64,000 nt of DNA from Lactimicrobium massiliense (GCF_900343155.1 NZ_OUNG01000001.1:372001-436000); one strand, 5' to 3'; counted from the stretch's first letter, positions 23,635-33,044 are shown. Made by a program: numbers and translations. The notes: generated from the letters alone by a model not told the origin.

Positions 23635-24297
23635 TCAGTCCTTCTTTCCTTTGGATTCCTTGCTGGAGCTCTCTTTGTAAATGGCAATGGCAGCAGCCAG
23701 GCAGGCAAATGTGAAGAATGCGCCGGTCTGTGCTGTCAGGATGCTGATCTCATATCCCTTTGGAATCAGTCTCAGGGAGAAGATCACCTGGTTTGTGAAC
23801 GGGTTGGACAGTGACAGTACGCCAGTGCCAAGGATCTGTCTGATCAGACTCATGGCAAGCAGTGAGCATGTGTAGGCAAAGCCCATCATCAGGCCATCCT
23901 TTGCGGAAGCACCAACCGGGTTCTTGCAGGCAAATGCCTCAGCACGTCCCAGGATAATGCAGTTAACAACGATCAGGTCAAGGAATGCTCCCAGTGCTGT
24001 GTACAGAGATTCTGTGTACGCATGCATGAACATTTCAATGACGGTAACCAGCGTTGCGATGATGGCAATGTAAACCGGAATATGAATATCATCCGGTGTG
24101 ATGTTGCGCACCATGGAAACAAGCATGTTGGACAGGGTTAAGACAACCATAACGGCGATGCCCATGCCCAGTGCGTTGTTCAGGCTTGTGGTGATGGCAA
24201 GTGTGGAGCAGATGCCAAGATACAGGCCGAATACAGGGTTCTGTGTCAGAAGCTTATGGATAAAGCTTTCTTTTTTCTCAGTGTTCTTTTCACTCAT
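23635..24297 (-). CDS. rnfE: RnfE, membrane subunit of the Rnf complex
   Basis: A 220-residue homologue and partner of RnfA with six membrane segments and cysteines in LGICSTLAI near residue 29 and VVNCIILGR near residue 119. These match the positions that share the intramembrane cluster with RnfA. The C-terminus is lysine/serine-rich and cytoplasmic. It is 12 bases downstream of rnfG in the same operon. Confidence 0.94.
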   Translation of the reverse strand: MSEKNTEKKESFIHKLLTQNPVFGLYLGICSTLAITTSLNNALGMGIAVMVVLTLSNMLVSMVRNITPDDIHIPVYIAIIATLVTVIEMFMHAYTESLYTALGAFLDLIVVNCIILGRAEAFACKNPVGASAKDGLMMGFAYTCSLLAMSLIRQILGTGVLSLSNPFTNQVIFSLRLIPKGYEISILTAQTGAFFTFACLAAAIAIYKESSSKESKGKKD

Positions 24298-24309
24298 GAT
24301 TCAGCCTCC

Positions 24310-24840
24310 TTATCCATTGATCTTGTTGAACAGATCTTCGGCAGCGAGAATGCCGTTCTTGACAGCAGTAGATGTCAGTGTAGCACCGGAAATCATCGGA
24401 ATATCATCGCCGATCTTGATGCTTTCCACTTTCTTCACATTGTCATCATCGAAGTACTTGGAACCAACACCGTTGGTTTCATTCTGTTCCAGAGCCTTGA
24501 AGCCGGAAACGGAACCATCTGTGTTGAAGCCGATCAGGAAGGTCAGACCATTGGAGTTATAACCAATGCCATGGCACTTGAAGATGTAGCCGGAATTGTC
24601 GGTTGTCGCATAGACATTGTCGATCAGACCGGTCTCATCCTGAGCCAGATACTTGTCAGTCACATCCTCGAAGTCTGAATCCGGATAGAATTCCTGCAGA
24701 GAAGACTTGATGGCAGCGATCTTGTTTTCGGCAATGACCGGTGCTGTCAGAGAGTTGGCTACAGAAAGCAGAAGTCCGCACACAGCACATACAATGCCGA
24801 GCAGGATCATCTTATAGGTACTTGAGTCCTTGTTCTTCAT
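24310..24840 (-). CDS. rnfG: RnfG, FMN-binding subunit of the Rnf complex
   Basis: A 176-residue protein with one N-terminal membrane helix (about residues 12-32) and an extracytoplasmic FMN-binding domain. The covalent flavin site is SGATLTSTAV near residue 156, where ApbE-type transferases attach FMN to a Thr. The apbE gene lies just upstream of the operon on the other strand. A second FMN-binding domain is fused to RnfD in the next gene, so this operon encodes two such domains. Confidence 0.93.
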   Translation of the reverse strand: MKNKDSSTYKMILLGIVCAVCGLLLSVANSLTAPVIAENKIAAIKSSLQEFYPDSDFEDVTDKYLAQDETGLIDNVYATTDNSGYIFKCHGIGYNSNGLTFLIGFNTDGSVSGFKALEQNETNGVGSKYFDDDNVKKVESIKIGDDIPMISGATLTSTAVKNGILAAEDLFNKING

Positions 24841-24854
24841 TGGGTTCTACCTCC

Positions 24855-26354
24855 TCACTTTCCGGCAGCCGCCAGTGCAGCTGCAGCCATAGAAGCAATG
24901 GATGTTGAAGTATAGGTTGCACCAGTTGTGGCATCTACGCTGTCATCAGCACCCAGTCCCTTGTAAGCAGCCAGGGCATCATCGGCAACAGCCGCATCGC
25001 CGACACCCTTTGTGTCGCCGAACTTGGTTACTTCAACCGAAACAATCTTGCCGTCCTTGACGGTAATGGTTGCCTCATTCTCAGAATAATTGCCGCCCAT
25101 GTTGTTGATCAGACCGAAGCCCTTTGCCTTGCAGGCATAAACGCCATCGGACTGCTCTTCACAGGTTGCTTCATTGTCCTTGAAATCACCATTCAGGGCA
25201 ATGCCGGTATCCGAAGCAGAGGCAGAAGCTGCTGCAGTGCTTGAACTTGTTGATGCAGATGTGGAAGCGGCAGATTCTGTACTTTCAGAAGCAGCCGGCT
25301 TGACAGTAGCACCCATAGCAATGGCAATTACCAGGCAGATGCCGCTGACAATCAGTGTTGTTCTGGCAATCTTCTTGGCATCCTTGATCTGGCTGCCTGC
25401 ACATGCACGGTCAATAGCCGGTGTCAGCATGTTCATCAGCAGGATGGAATACAGAACGCCATCCGGCAGATTTGCACGCCAGCGGATGATGCAGGTCAGT
25501 GCCGCAGCCCCAACCGCAAACATGTACTTGCCCGGAATCGTCACAGGTGATGTGACCGGATCTGTCAGCATGAAGACAGCGCCAAACAGTGTGCCGCCAG
25601 CCAGTACGTTGAGCAGAACTGTACCCATGGCATTGCCATTGATCGCAGCTGCAATCAGCGAAATGACGACGATGGAGCCGACATAGACAAGCGGTGTTCT
25701 CCAGTTGATATCTTCACGGACAACAAGGAAGATGTAGCACAGGATGATCAGCAGTGTACTTGTCGAGCCGATCACACTTGGGTAGTAGCCCAGGAACATC
25801 TTGCCGAAGCCGCCATACTGTGCCATGAAGGAAGAGAAATCAGATCCTTTCATGACCCAGCCTGCACTCTTGATGGTTGCCATCGGTGTGGCGGTTGTTG
25901 TGAAGTCAGCATTTGTGGAGCTTGCAAAGCCATTCATGATGATGGCTTCTCCAAAGGCAGCCGGATTAAAGATGTTCTGGCCGAAGCCGCCGAAGACCAT
26001 CTTGCCAAAGATGATGGCAAAGATAGTAGCTACTGCAATGGCATAGTAGGAAACTGTGATCTTGGAGATCAGCACCATGATCAGGGCTGTCACCCATCCA
26101 TAGGAATGAGCCAGAGATGATCTGACATCCTTGTGTACAGCCTTGAACCAGAGAGCCTCGGTGATCATTGCCGCCGCAACGCCAGTCAATGCCATGCAGG
26201 CAACTCTGACACCATAGTTCACGCCATAAAAGACGCCATAGTAAACAATTGAGAACAGCAGAACCGCAAGCAGGCATACCGTGAGATCGCGCATGATCTC
26301 AGATGTTGACTTGCTGTCTCTGTAGTTCGGAGACGCATGGAACGAAAGTTTCAT
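24855..26354 (-). CDS. rnfD: RnfD fused to a C-terminal FMN-binding domain
   Basis: A 499-residue membrane subunit of the Rnf complex. Residues 1 to about 345 are RnfD, with about ten membrane segments. A Ser/Ala/Thr-rich linker follows (about 350-380), then an RnfG-like FMN-binding domain (about 385-499) ending with the attachment motif TTGATYTSTS. Normal RnfD has about 310-350 residues and no such domain. RnfD's own flavin site is usually GAT; here the corresponding stretch reads TTTATPMA. The ATG overlaps the rnfC stop codon by 4 bases. Confidence 0.92.
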   Translation of the reverse strand: MKLSFHASPNYRDSKSTSEIMRDLTVCLLAVLLFSIVYYGVFYGVNYGVRVACMALTGVAAAMITEALWFKAVHKDVRSSLAHSYGWVTALIMVLISKITVSYYAIAVATIFAIIFGKMVFGGFGQNIFNPAAFGEAIIMNGFASSTNADFTTTATPMATIKSAGWVMKGSDFSSFMAQYGGFGKMFLGYYPSVIGSTSTLLIILCYIFLVVREDINWRTPLVYVGSIVVISLIAAAINGNAMGTVLLNVLAGGTLFGAVFMLTDPVTSPVTIPGKYMFAVGAAALTCIIRWRANLPDGVLYSILLMNMLTPAIDRACAGSQIKDAKKIARTTLIVSGICLVIAIAMGATVKPAASESTESAASTSASTSSSTAAASASASDTGIALNGDFKDNEATCEEQSDGVYACKAKGFGLINNMGGNYSENEATITVKDGKIVSVEVTKFGDTKGVGDAAVADDALAAYKGLGADDSVDATTGATYTSTSIASMAAAALAAAGK

Positions 26355-27655
26355 TTTTTAGCACCTGCCTTTTTCATCTGCATCATGATCAGTCTCTTGC
26401 CTGTGCGGACATTCTCCGTCACAGCAATCTTGGAAGGACATACATAGCTGCAAAGACCACACTCAATGCAGTCCATCGTATGCAGCTTGTTTAAAGCCTC
26501 CATGTCTCTGCCCTTGGCAGCTGCAGCGATCTGAACAGGTTCCAGACCAGCCGGGCAGCTCTCGGTGCATCTGCCGCAGCGCAGGCAGGCGACCTCATCC
26601 TCAGGCTTGTTAATCAGAACGGTAAGACCATTGTTCTGCGGTGCAATAGAGAACTCATCCTTGGTGATTGTGCGGCCCATCATTGGTCCGCCGGCAATCA
26701 GATACACATCATCAGCCGTATAACCGCCGCAGGCATCAATGATGTCATGGGCAGTTGTACCAACCGGTACATAGACATTCTGCGGATGGCCGACACCATC
26801 ACCGGATACCGTCACATACTTGTGTGTGATCGGCATGCCGTTGGTCAGCGCATTGCCAAAGGCAATCGCTGTTGTTGCATTGTTCACAATGCAGCCAGCC
26901 TGAATCGGCAGCTTGTCATAACGGCGTCCTGTAACCTCATAGACCAGGGTTCTCTCCCAGCCCATCGGATACACATTCGGTACAATCCGGATCTCAACAC
27001 CAGTACCCTCAAATGTCTGCTTCAGAGCAGCGATCTGCTTGACCTTGTCTTCCTTGATGGCAACGCATGCCTTCTTGGCCTTGGCCAGCTTCCAGAAAGC
27101 AAGAACACCGGTCTTGAGAAGATCCATGTTTGCTTCAATATTCTTATAATCTGCAGTCAGGTAAGGCTCACACTCAACCGCATTGATGATCAGCTGCTCG
27201 ACGTTCTTCGGATCAGCATACTTTACGTATGTCGGGAAGCCCGCACCTCCAAGGCCAAGCATACCGGCATTCTTGCAGAATGCCTGCAGCTCCTCCCAGG
27301 AAGCCTTCTCATAATCGAGCGGTGCAAACGGCTTTTCAGCCGTATGCTTGTGATCATTCTGAATCACAAGATGGTCTGCCATCGTAAGACCAGAGGTCAT
27401 ACGCTTCTCAATTCCCGTTACCGTACCGGAAACGGAAGAGAAAAGAGGCAGATAAAAGTGATCATTGCGTTCAGCAACCTTCGTTCCGACTTTGACGTCA
27501 TCTCCGACTTTCACGCAAGGCGCACACGGCGCATTGCCGTTGACCAGCGGAATGTAAATCACATCCGGGTCAATGGATCTGTTGACTTCTGCAGTCAGTG
27601 TCAAATCCTTATGTCCATCCAGATGACGATGCATCGGTCCTGTAAACAGTGACAT
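26351..27655 (-). CDS. rnfC: RnfC, NADH/flavin and Fe-S subunit of the Rnf complex
   Basis: A 434-residue cytoplasmic subunit that exchanges electrons with NAD(H). It has the N-terminal RnfC barrel, the glycine-rich GLGGAGFPTYVK nucleotide/flavin site near residue 133, an SLBB domain, and two [4Fe-4S] sites, CLRCGRCTESCP near 366 and CIECGLCSYVCP near 405. The order rnfC-D-G-E-A-x-B matches that of clostridial operons. It is the first gene, preceded by a consensus promoter with a palindrome over the -35 box. The ribosome binding site lies in AAAGGAACTGAGG. Confidence 0.95.
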   Translation of the reverse strand: MSLFTGPMHRHLDGHKDLTLTAEVNRSIDPDVIYIPLVNGNAPCAPCVKVGDDVKVGTKVAERNDHFYLPLFSSVSGTVTGIEKRMTSGLTMADHLVIQNDHKHTAEKPFAPLDYEKASWEELQAFCKNAGMLGLGGAGFPTYVKYADPKNVEQLIINAVECEPYLTADYKNIEANMDLLKTGVLAFWKLAKAKKACVAIKEDKVKQIAALKQTFEGTGVEIRIVPNVYPMGWERTLVYEVTGRRYDKLPIQAGCIVNNATTAIAFGNALTNGMPITHKYVTVSGDGVGHPQNVYVPVGTTAHDIIDACGGYTADDVYLIAGGPMMGRTITKDEFSIAPQNNGLTVLINKPEDEVACLRCGRCTESCPAGLEPVQIAAAAKGRDMEALNKLHTMDCIECGLCSYVCPSKIAVTENVRTGKRLIMMQMKKAGAKK

Positions 27656-27689
27656 ATCCTCAGTTCCTTTCCCTTAAACAATCGTGAAC

Positions 27690-27725
27690 ATTATAGCATT
27701 ATTAGCAAATTGTCAAATAGACAAT
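27690..27725 (-). promoter_or_regulatory. Promoter of the rnf operon with palindromic operator
   Basis: On the minus strand TTGACA (27711-27716) and TATAAT (27690-27695) are perfect consensus boxes with a short 15-base spacing. The inverted repeat ATTGTC-TATTT-GACAAT (27709-27725) covers the -35 box, an arrangement expected for a repressor site. The regulator is unknown; a redox sensor would fit the operon but the sequence is not the Rex consensus. Confidence 0.65.
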
Positions 27726-27824
27726 GCACCTCCTGTTGTAACCTTCTCCCACAATTTCCACATACTTTACCCATTATTCATATTCATTCAGACATCGCTG
27801 AAAACATGCTATAATCCCTACGCT

Positions 27825-28958
27825 ATGAAAAAAATATTGCTTGCGGCCGGTCTGGCTTCCCTGGTTCTGTGCGGATGTTCGACATCCAAAACAGCCAGCA
27901 CTGCCAGCAGTGACGTTCCCCTGTATTCCAACGTCTCTACCGATGCCGGCTTTGACACAGTTTTCTACTACCAGGAATACAACCAGGACAAGGATGCCTC
28001 GGAAGCACACTTCAATGAAGCCGTCAGCCTGTTTACGCACTACAACGATCTGTTCGATATCTATAACAACTACGCTGGCATGAACAACCTCAAGACCGTA
28101 AATGACAATGCCGGCATTGCCCCGGTTACGGTGGATCCTGAGATCATTGCCATGCTGGAGGAAGCGAAGCAGTTCTATACGTGGAGTGATGGCGAGTTTG
28201 ACATCACCATGGGTGCTTTGCTCAATGTATGGCATACATATCGTGAAAATGGCATCACCCTGAATGAGGAAAACAAGCAGGGTCCCCTGCCGACGGATGC
28301 AGAGCTCAGTGAGGCTGCATCTCATAAAGGATGGGACAAGGTCGTGATCGATGATTCTGCCAATACCGTATATATAACGGATGCGTCGGTGTCCATTGAT
28401 GTCGGCGGTATTGCCAAGGGGTATGCTACGGAAAAGATTGCCCAGAAGCTTGCCTCGGAAGACAACATCGGTACGATTGCGATTAATGCCGGCGGCAACA
28501 ACCGCACCATCAATGCCAAGCCGGATGGATCCCCATGGCGGGTACGCATTCAGAATCCGGATGGCGAAGACAAGCTGATCATTGTCTCTGAAACCGGCAG
28601 CTGGTCCTTTGTGACATCAGGTGATTATGAACGCTACTATGTAGCCACGGATGGCAAGAAGTACCATCACATCATTGATCCTGAAACAAACTATCCTGCT
28701 GACCGCTACCGTTCCGTTTCCATTATTACCAAAGATTCCAGCGCTGCGGACTGTTTGAGCACGACGCTGTTCACCCTGTCCATGGAAGATGGCCAGAAGG
28801 TGCTGGATGAATACGAACAGGCTACCGGCAATCATGCCGATGCGATCTGGGTCATGTCAGAAGATAAAAAGGTCGAAGCCAAGAATGGCAAAGACCACAT
28901 GGGTTTCTACATTGCCTGGACAGACGGCCTGGATGGAGTGATTACATGGGAGCAGTAA
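27825..28958 (+). CDS. apbE: FAD:protein FMN transferase (ApbE) lipoprotein
   Basis: A 377-residue enzyme that attaches FMN from FAD to threonine in RnfG and RnfD through a phosphoester. MKKILLAAGLASLVLCGC is a lipoprotein signal with lipobox VLCGC. The catalytic domain shows IDVGGIAKGYA near residue 190, the FAD-binding GGNNR region and the late SAADCLSTTLFTL motif with a metal-binding Asp. It is divergent from rnfC. TATAAT lies only 9 bases before the ATG and there is no ribosome binding site, suggesting a leaderless transcript. It overlaps the next gene by 13 bases. Confidence 0.94.
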   Translation: MKKILLAAGLASLVLCGCSTSKTASTASSDVPLYSNVSTDAGFDTVFYYQEYNQDKDASEAHFNEAVSLFTHYNDLFDIYNNYAGMNNLKTVNDNAGIAPVTVDPEIIAMLEEAKQFYTWSDGEFDITMGALLNVWHTYRENGITLNEENKQGPLPTDAELSEAASHKGWDKVVIDDSANTVYITDASVSIDVGGIAKGYATEKIAQKLASEDNIGTIAINAGGNNRTINAKPDGSPWRVRIQNPDGEDKLIIVSETGSWSFVTSGDYERYYVATDGKKYHHIIDPETNYPADRYRSVSIITKDSSAADCLSTTLFTLSMEDGQKVLDEYEQATGNHADAIWVMSEDKKVEAKNGKDHMGFYIAWTDGLDGVITWEQ

Positions 28959-29782
28959 TCAAAGCAATCCTGCTTGACACCATCTCAGATGTTGCCAAGA
29001 TCATTCCGTTCCTGTTTGTTACCTACCTTGTGCTGGAATGGATGGAACATGAAACCGGAAAGAAGTTTGAACACTTTCTGGAAGGCCACCGGAAAATTGC
29101 GCCATTGGCAGGTGCCCTGTTTGGTATCGTACCAGAATGCGGCTTTTCTTCAGCAGCCAGCAGCCTGTACGCAACTGGTGTGATCTCGGCCGGCACATTG
29201 GCTGCCGTCTATCTTTCCACCAGCGATGAAATGCTGCCGCTGATGATCTCTTCCCATGCCCCGGCAGACAAGATTCTGCCCCTGCTTGCAGTCAAGGTCA
29301 TCACTGCCATCATTGCCGGCTATCTGGCCGATCTGTTCAGCCGGCACAGCAATATCGATGTTGAGTCTTTCTGCCAGAGAGAGCACTGTGACTGCGAGCA
29401 TGGCATCCTGCACTCAGCCATTATGCATACACTGACCATCACGATCTGGCTGTTTGTCATCACATTACTGCTCAACGGTGCTGTTGATCTCATCGGCATG
29501 GATACCCTGCGTGCCTTTGTCTCCCGGTATCCCAGCCGCTCCGTGCTTGTATGCACACTGATCGGCATGATTCCAAACTGTGCATCTTCCCTGTTATTGA
29601 CGCAGATGTATCTGGATCAGATGATCCCGTTTGCGGCCGTTGCCGCAGGTCTGCTTGCCAATGCCGGCGTTGGCATGATGGTATTGTTCCGGGTCAATCC
29701 CAACATGAAGAACAACTTGAGGATTGTTGGCTATGTCTGGGCGGTATCGTTTGTGACCGGCATCATCCTGCATCTGTTTTAA
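28946..29782 (+). CDS. ArsP_2-type heavy-metal/manganese exporter (putative)
   Basis: A 278-residue integral membrane protein resembling the 'putative manganese transporter / 10TM heavy-metal exporter' family. Two homologous halves carry the repeated motifs GIVPECGFSSAASSLY near residue 51 and GMIPNCASSLLLTQMY near residue 205, each with a membrane Cys. A His/Cys-rich cytoplasmic loop (EHCDCEHG near 146) may bind metal. It overlaps apbE by 13 bases, so it is co-expressed with it. Substrate is not established. Confidence 0.8.
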   Translation: MGAVIKAILLDTISDVAKIIPFLFVTYLVLEWMEHETGKKFEHFLEGHRKIAPLAGALFGIVPECGFSSAASSLYATGVISAGTLAAVYLSTSDEMLPLMISSHAPADKILPLLAVKVITAIIAGYLADLFSRHSNIDVESFCQREHCDCEHGILHSAIMHTLTITIWLFVITLLLNGAVDLIGMDTLRAFVSRYPSRSVLVCTLIGMIPNCASSLLLTQMYLDQMIPFAAVAAGLLANAGVGMMVLFRVNPNMKNNLRIVGYVWAVSFVTGIILHLF

Positions 29783-29827
29783 AAAGAGCATTGTCACCTT
29801 GTTTACAGGTATGACAATGCTCTTTTC
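29783..29827 (+). terminator. Terminator of the apbE-exporter operon
   Basis: AAAGAGCATTGTCA and its complement form a 14-bp stem with a 15-base loop, followed by a T-run. The group II intron begins directly behind it. Confidence 0.9.
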
Positions 29828-30368
29828 TGTACACCCGACATGGGTGATAACTCGAGGGTGAAAGTCCCTTGCGCATGTATAGCGGCATGATTCAAAGCGC
29901 TAGCCAAAGGCAACGTGGACATCGTGAGGTGTCAACGGAAGGAAGCCGGATGCGGGAACATACTAACCGTGTGGCAAAATCCCGGGCCTACGTACAGAAA
30001 CCGGATATAAGGCTGTCAGTCTGGACGATCTTCCAGAACAAAGAGAAGTCCAAGCCGCTGAATATGGCAAAGCAGTAAATCCGGAGGCTGGATGGGAGGA
30101 AAGTTATCACGCCTTCTTCGGGGAGGTCTCATCGACGAAAGCCGAGGTGAAGAACATCATGCAGGTAAGTAGCAGTAACAACGAACGATGAGAAGTCAGC
30201 AGAGGCCGTAGTAGTGAAGAAATCCCGCAATGGGGATGGAGCAAAGGGCCGAACGAATCACCAGCTTCATTTCATGAATGTAGTCAAATCTCTCTGAATG
30301 GTCTGTGAGCTCGGATAAAGTCCGTTAAGACCAGAGACGAGACAGCGACGGAAAGGAGAAGCAGACAA

Positions 30369-30952
30369 ATGGCATCACAGTTACTGGAGCTGATTCTTTC
30401 AGATAGAAATCTGGAAGAAGCCAGTCGCAAGGTTATGATTAACAAGGGATCTGCAGGTATTGACCGTATGCCTGTAAGCCGATTGCCGGAATATATCGGG
30501 CTTCATAAAGATGAAGTGCGGGAACTTATCCGGCACAGACATTACAGACCACTGCCAGTCAAGCGTGTGGAAATTCCGAAGGATGATGGCTCGAAGAGAA
30601 ATCTGGGTGTGCCGGCAGTCAAAGACAGGCGGATCGAACAAGCAGTAACACAGGTTCTGTCACCAATCTTTGATCGTACATTCTCAGACAGCAGCTATGG
30701 GTTCCGACCAGGAAGAAGGGCCAAGCAGGCAATCCTGAAAGCACTCGAATATATGAACGATGGCTATGACTGGATTGTCGACCTAGACCTTTCAAAGTTC
30801 TTTGATAACGTCAATCAGGATATATTGATGATTCTGGTACACAACGTTATTAAAGATCCGGACACTGAATCACTCATCAGACGATTCCTGCAGGGAGGCG
30901 TTCTGATAGAAGGCAGCTTTGAAGAGACACGGAAAGGAACCGCACAGGGCGG
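30369..30952 (+). pseudogene. Group II intron reverse transcriptase, 5' part
   Basis: The first 194 codons of an LtrA-type intron-encoded protein: KGSAGIDRMPV (RT0/1 region), PLPVKRVEIPKDDG, LGVPAVKDRRIEQAV, YGFRPGRRAKQAI and DLDLSKFFDNVNQD, then the GTAQG block where the RIT element enters. After that point the frame runs only 13 more codons of foreign sequence. Removal of 30953-34475 joins GG and A to restore a Gly codon and a continuous 425-residue protein with the 3' part. Confidence 0.93.
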
Positions 30953-30953
30953 T

Positions 30954-31010
30954 TTATGTGGAGCTCGGCATAAACCGCCTTATGTAGAGTGAGATATTAT
31001 GCGGAGTTAA
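30954..31010 (+). repeat. Left end of the RIT element, recombinase-site array
   Basis: Four copies of a 10-bp word like TTATGTGGAG occur: TTATGTGGAG at 30954-30963, CTCGGCATAA (inverted) at 30964-30973, TTATGTAGAG at 30980-30989 and TTATGCGGAG at 30998-31007. The first two abut as an imperfect palindrome, flanked by GCGG/CCGC. These are likely binding sites for the three recombinases. Confidence 0.7.
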
Positions 31011-31064
31011 TTCTATTCAGTATTCAATTTATGCGTCATATAAGTTTTCTGACTCTGCGTAATG

Positions 31065-32078
31065 CTATTTGAAACTGTTGAGGAAATCCAGGAGATCCTG
31101 GTTCTGCGACCAGTCACCGAATACAGATTCTCCTGCCACTTTCGGTGCAAGTTTAGTAATCGCTTCTGTCTTGAGCCGATTATCTGTACGTGCATAAATC
31201 ATAGTTGTGGAAATATCTTCGTGACCCAGAAAATCCCGGATATATACGATGTTTATACCAGCAGCCAACATATGCATAGCTTTACTGTGACGTAATACAT
31301 GCGGATGAACATTTTCCGGAAATGACGGATCGCTCTTACGTATTTCTGCAGAATACTTTTCAACGATATAACTGATTCCGTCTCTGCTCATCTTACCTTT
31401 TTCACGATTGACAATAAGAGGACTATCGCTTGGCGCAAATCTTCTTTGGCGTGAAATATATTCAGAAACCAGTTCACCGGTGTTATCAGATATCACAACA
31501 GTTCTATATTTATCACCCTTTCCGTGCAGACGTAATGTTGGATTACTTCCCAGATGTATATCCCGTAACTGAATATCACATAATTCTTGGACACGACATC
31601 CACTGTCGTAAAGAAGTGTAAGAACAGCTCTATGTCTCAATCCAGTAGGTTTGTTAATATCCGGCAAATTGATCAGCTTCGAAACCTGTTCGACTGTGAG
31701 GTATTTAATCTCCCTGCTTGTTGTCTTTGTCTGCTTGATGGTTATCACAGTCTGCAGATTACTGAGATATTCAACGTTTTCAAGTCCTGCGTAATCTGCG
31801 AATGATTTCAGCGCCGCAAGCCTTTGGTTGGTTGTAGATATACCTGATCCGTTACTGCGCAGCCACTCAAGATACTCGATCATCAATGAGCGATTGAAAT
31901 CATTCATCTTAAAATCTGACCAGCTAAGACTTTTCTCCTCCATGATAAATCTGACAAGTAGCTTAAGTGCGTCCTTATAACTGCATACAGTGTTATGAGA
32001 ATAATTCCTCTGCAGAGGAAGATAATTGGTCAGATAGTCAGTAACCAACCCTGCGAAATCAGTAGTATTCTTTGTCAC
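31065..32078 (-). CDS. RIT tyrosine recombinase C (third gene)
   Basis: A 337-residue integrase of the XerC/D type. An N-terminal SAM-like core-binding domain (about residues 8-100) precedes the catalytic domain with Arg in SGCRVQELCDIQ near 175, Lys in GKGDKYRTV, HVLRHSKAM (H..R) near 273, LGHEDIS and the nucleophile in MIYARTD near 305. The start overlaps the end of the second recombinase by 20 bases. In RIT elements all three proteins are thought to act together. Confidence 0.92.
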   Translation of the reverse strand: MTKNTTDFAGLVTDYLTNYLPLQRNYSHNTVCSYKDALKLLVRFIMEEKSLSWSDFKMNDFNRSLMIEYLEWLRSNGSGISTTNQRLAALKSFADYAGLENVEYLSNLQTVITIKQTKTTSREIKYLTVEQVSKLINLPDINKPTGLRHRAVLTLLYDSGCRVQELCDIQLRDIHLGSNPTLRLHGKGDKYRTVVISDNTGELVSEYISRQRRFAPSDSPLIVNREKGKMSRDGISYIVEKYSAEIRKSDPSFPENVHPHVLRHSKAMHMLAAGINIVYIRDFLGHEDISTTMIYARTDNRLKTEAITKLAPKVAGESVFGDWSQNQDLLDFLNSFK

Positions 32079-33042
32079 TGAAGGTCACCTCCTCAATGAT
32101 GTTGGGAAATGATCTGGAAAGACTTTCTCTGATTGCAGGAAATGACGCGGCAGTAAGTTTAAGATAATAAGCTGTCTCCTCGAATGTTTCATGCCCAAGC
32201 ATAGTCCGCATATATGGAAGGAAAGCCAATAAATCTTTTTCTTCTTCTACCCATTTTCTTAACAGATTTACACAATAAGTATGCCGAAAATCATGTACAC
32301 GCGGCCCTTTACCGGTGTGCGGAATTCCAGCTTTGTCAAGATACCGCCGGAAATTATGATAAATGTTATTCAGTTTCATTTCCCGACCAGGACGGATCAT
32401 GAAGAAATATTCATCCTCAGGGGAATTCAAATGAATCGCATTTTTTAACTCAATACATTTCTGAACTAATGAGGGATGTATTGGGACGATACGATCTTTG
32501 TGGTTCTTAGCCATCCGAACAGTCAAATATCCATCAGTAAGGTTAAAGTCACAAATCTTCGCCAATCTCAGTTCTGAAACACGGAGTCCGCTTGTGTAGA
32601 GTATCCGGAAAAACACCGGCATTACCTGCGCACGGTACGGACATTCAGCAGGTACCGATTGACTTAGATCCACTGCATTGAAAAATCTCTTCAATTCGTC
32701 ATCGCTATAGATATGCGCATCATATTTTGGAGAATGGCGAGTTAAACCTTTTCTCGGAATATATGCAGGTATATGTATACTGTCCAGATAAGTACAGAAC
32801 ACTCTGAACTGGCTGATTCTTGAAGCTTGATTGGAACTGGTTTCCCAACTGCGTTTTCTGCACCACTCATCAGAGATTTCTCTCGTGATGACTTTTTCCG
32901 TAACACCGTTTTCTATCAGAAAACGATCAATTCGTCTAAAGCCAAGTTTCTCAGTTTTATATGAGAAACCCAAGGCCTGTTTTAAGCTGACAAGATCACG
33001 AAATTCATCGTGGAATACACTCTTATATTTAATGTCGGTCAT
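32059..33042 (-). CDS. RIT tyrosine recombinase B (second gene)
   Basis: A 327-residue tyrosine recombinase. Catalytic residues: Arg in TSGLRVSELRLA, Lys in KNHKDRIVP, HDFRHTYCV, LGHETFEE and Tyr in TAYYLKLT. An insertion near MIRPGREMKLNNIYHN marks the middle-gene type of RIT elements. The ATG at 33042 lies 2 bases after the stop of the first gene, which sets the start; the longer frame reaches back into that gene. Confidence 0.9.
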   Translation of the reverse strand: MTDIKYKSVFHDEFRDLVSLKQALGFSYKTEKLGFRRIDRFLIENGVTEKVITREISDEWCRKRSWETSSNQASRISQFRVFCTYLDSIHIPAYIPRKGLTRHSPKYDAHIYSDDELKRFFNAVDLSQSVPAECPYRAQVMPVFFRILYTSGLRVSELRLAKICDFNLTDGYLTVRMAKNHKDRIVPIHPSLVQKCIELKNAIHLNSPEDEYFFMIRPGREMKLNNIYHNFRRYLDKAGIPHTGKGPRVHDFRHTYCVNLLRKWVEEEKDLLAFLPYMRTMLGHETFEETAYYLKLTAASFPAIRESLSRSFPNIIEEVTFSDKEYY

Positions 33043-33044
33043 AC

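Noticed and set aside
29869-30078. 69-codon frame inside the group II intron
   Set aside because: It lies in ribozyme domain I-III sequence, with no ribosome binding site and a highly basic, RNA-like composition.
30954-31010. Short repeats at the RIT border as a CRISPR array
   Set aside because: The units are only 10 bp, in mixed orientation and without regular spacers; no cas genes are present. No CRISPR array was seen in the window.
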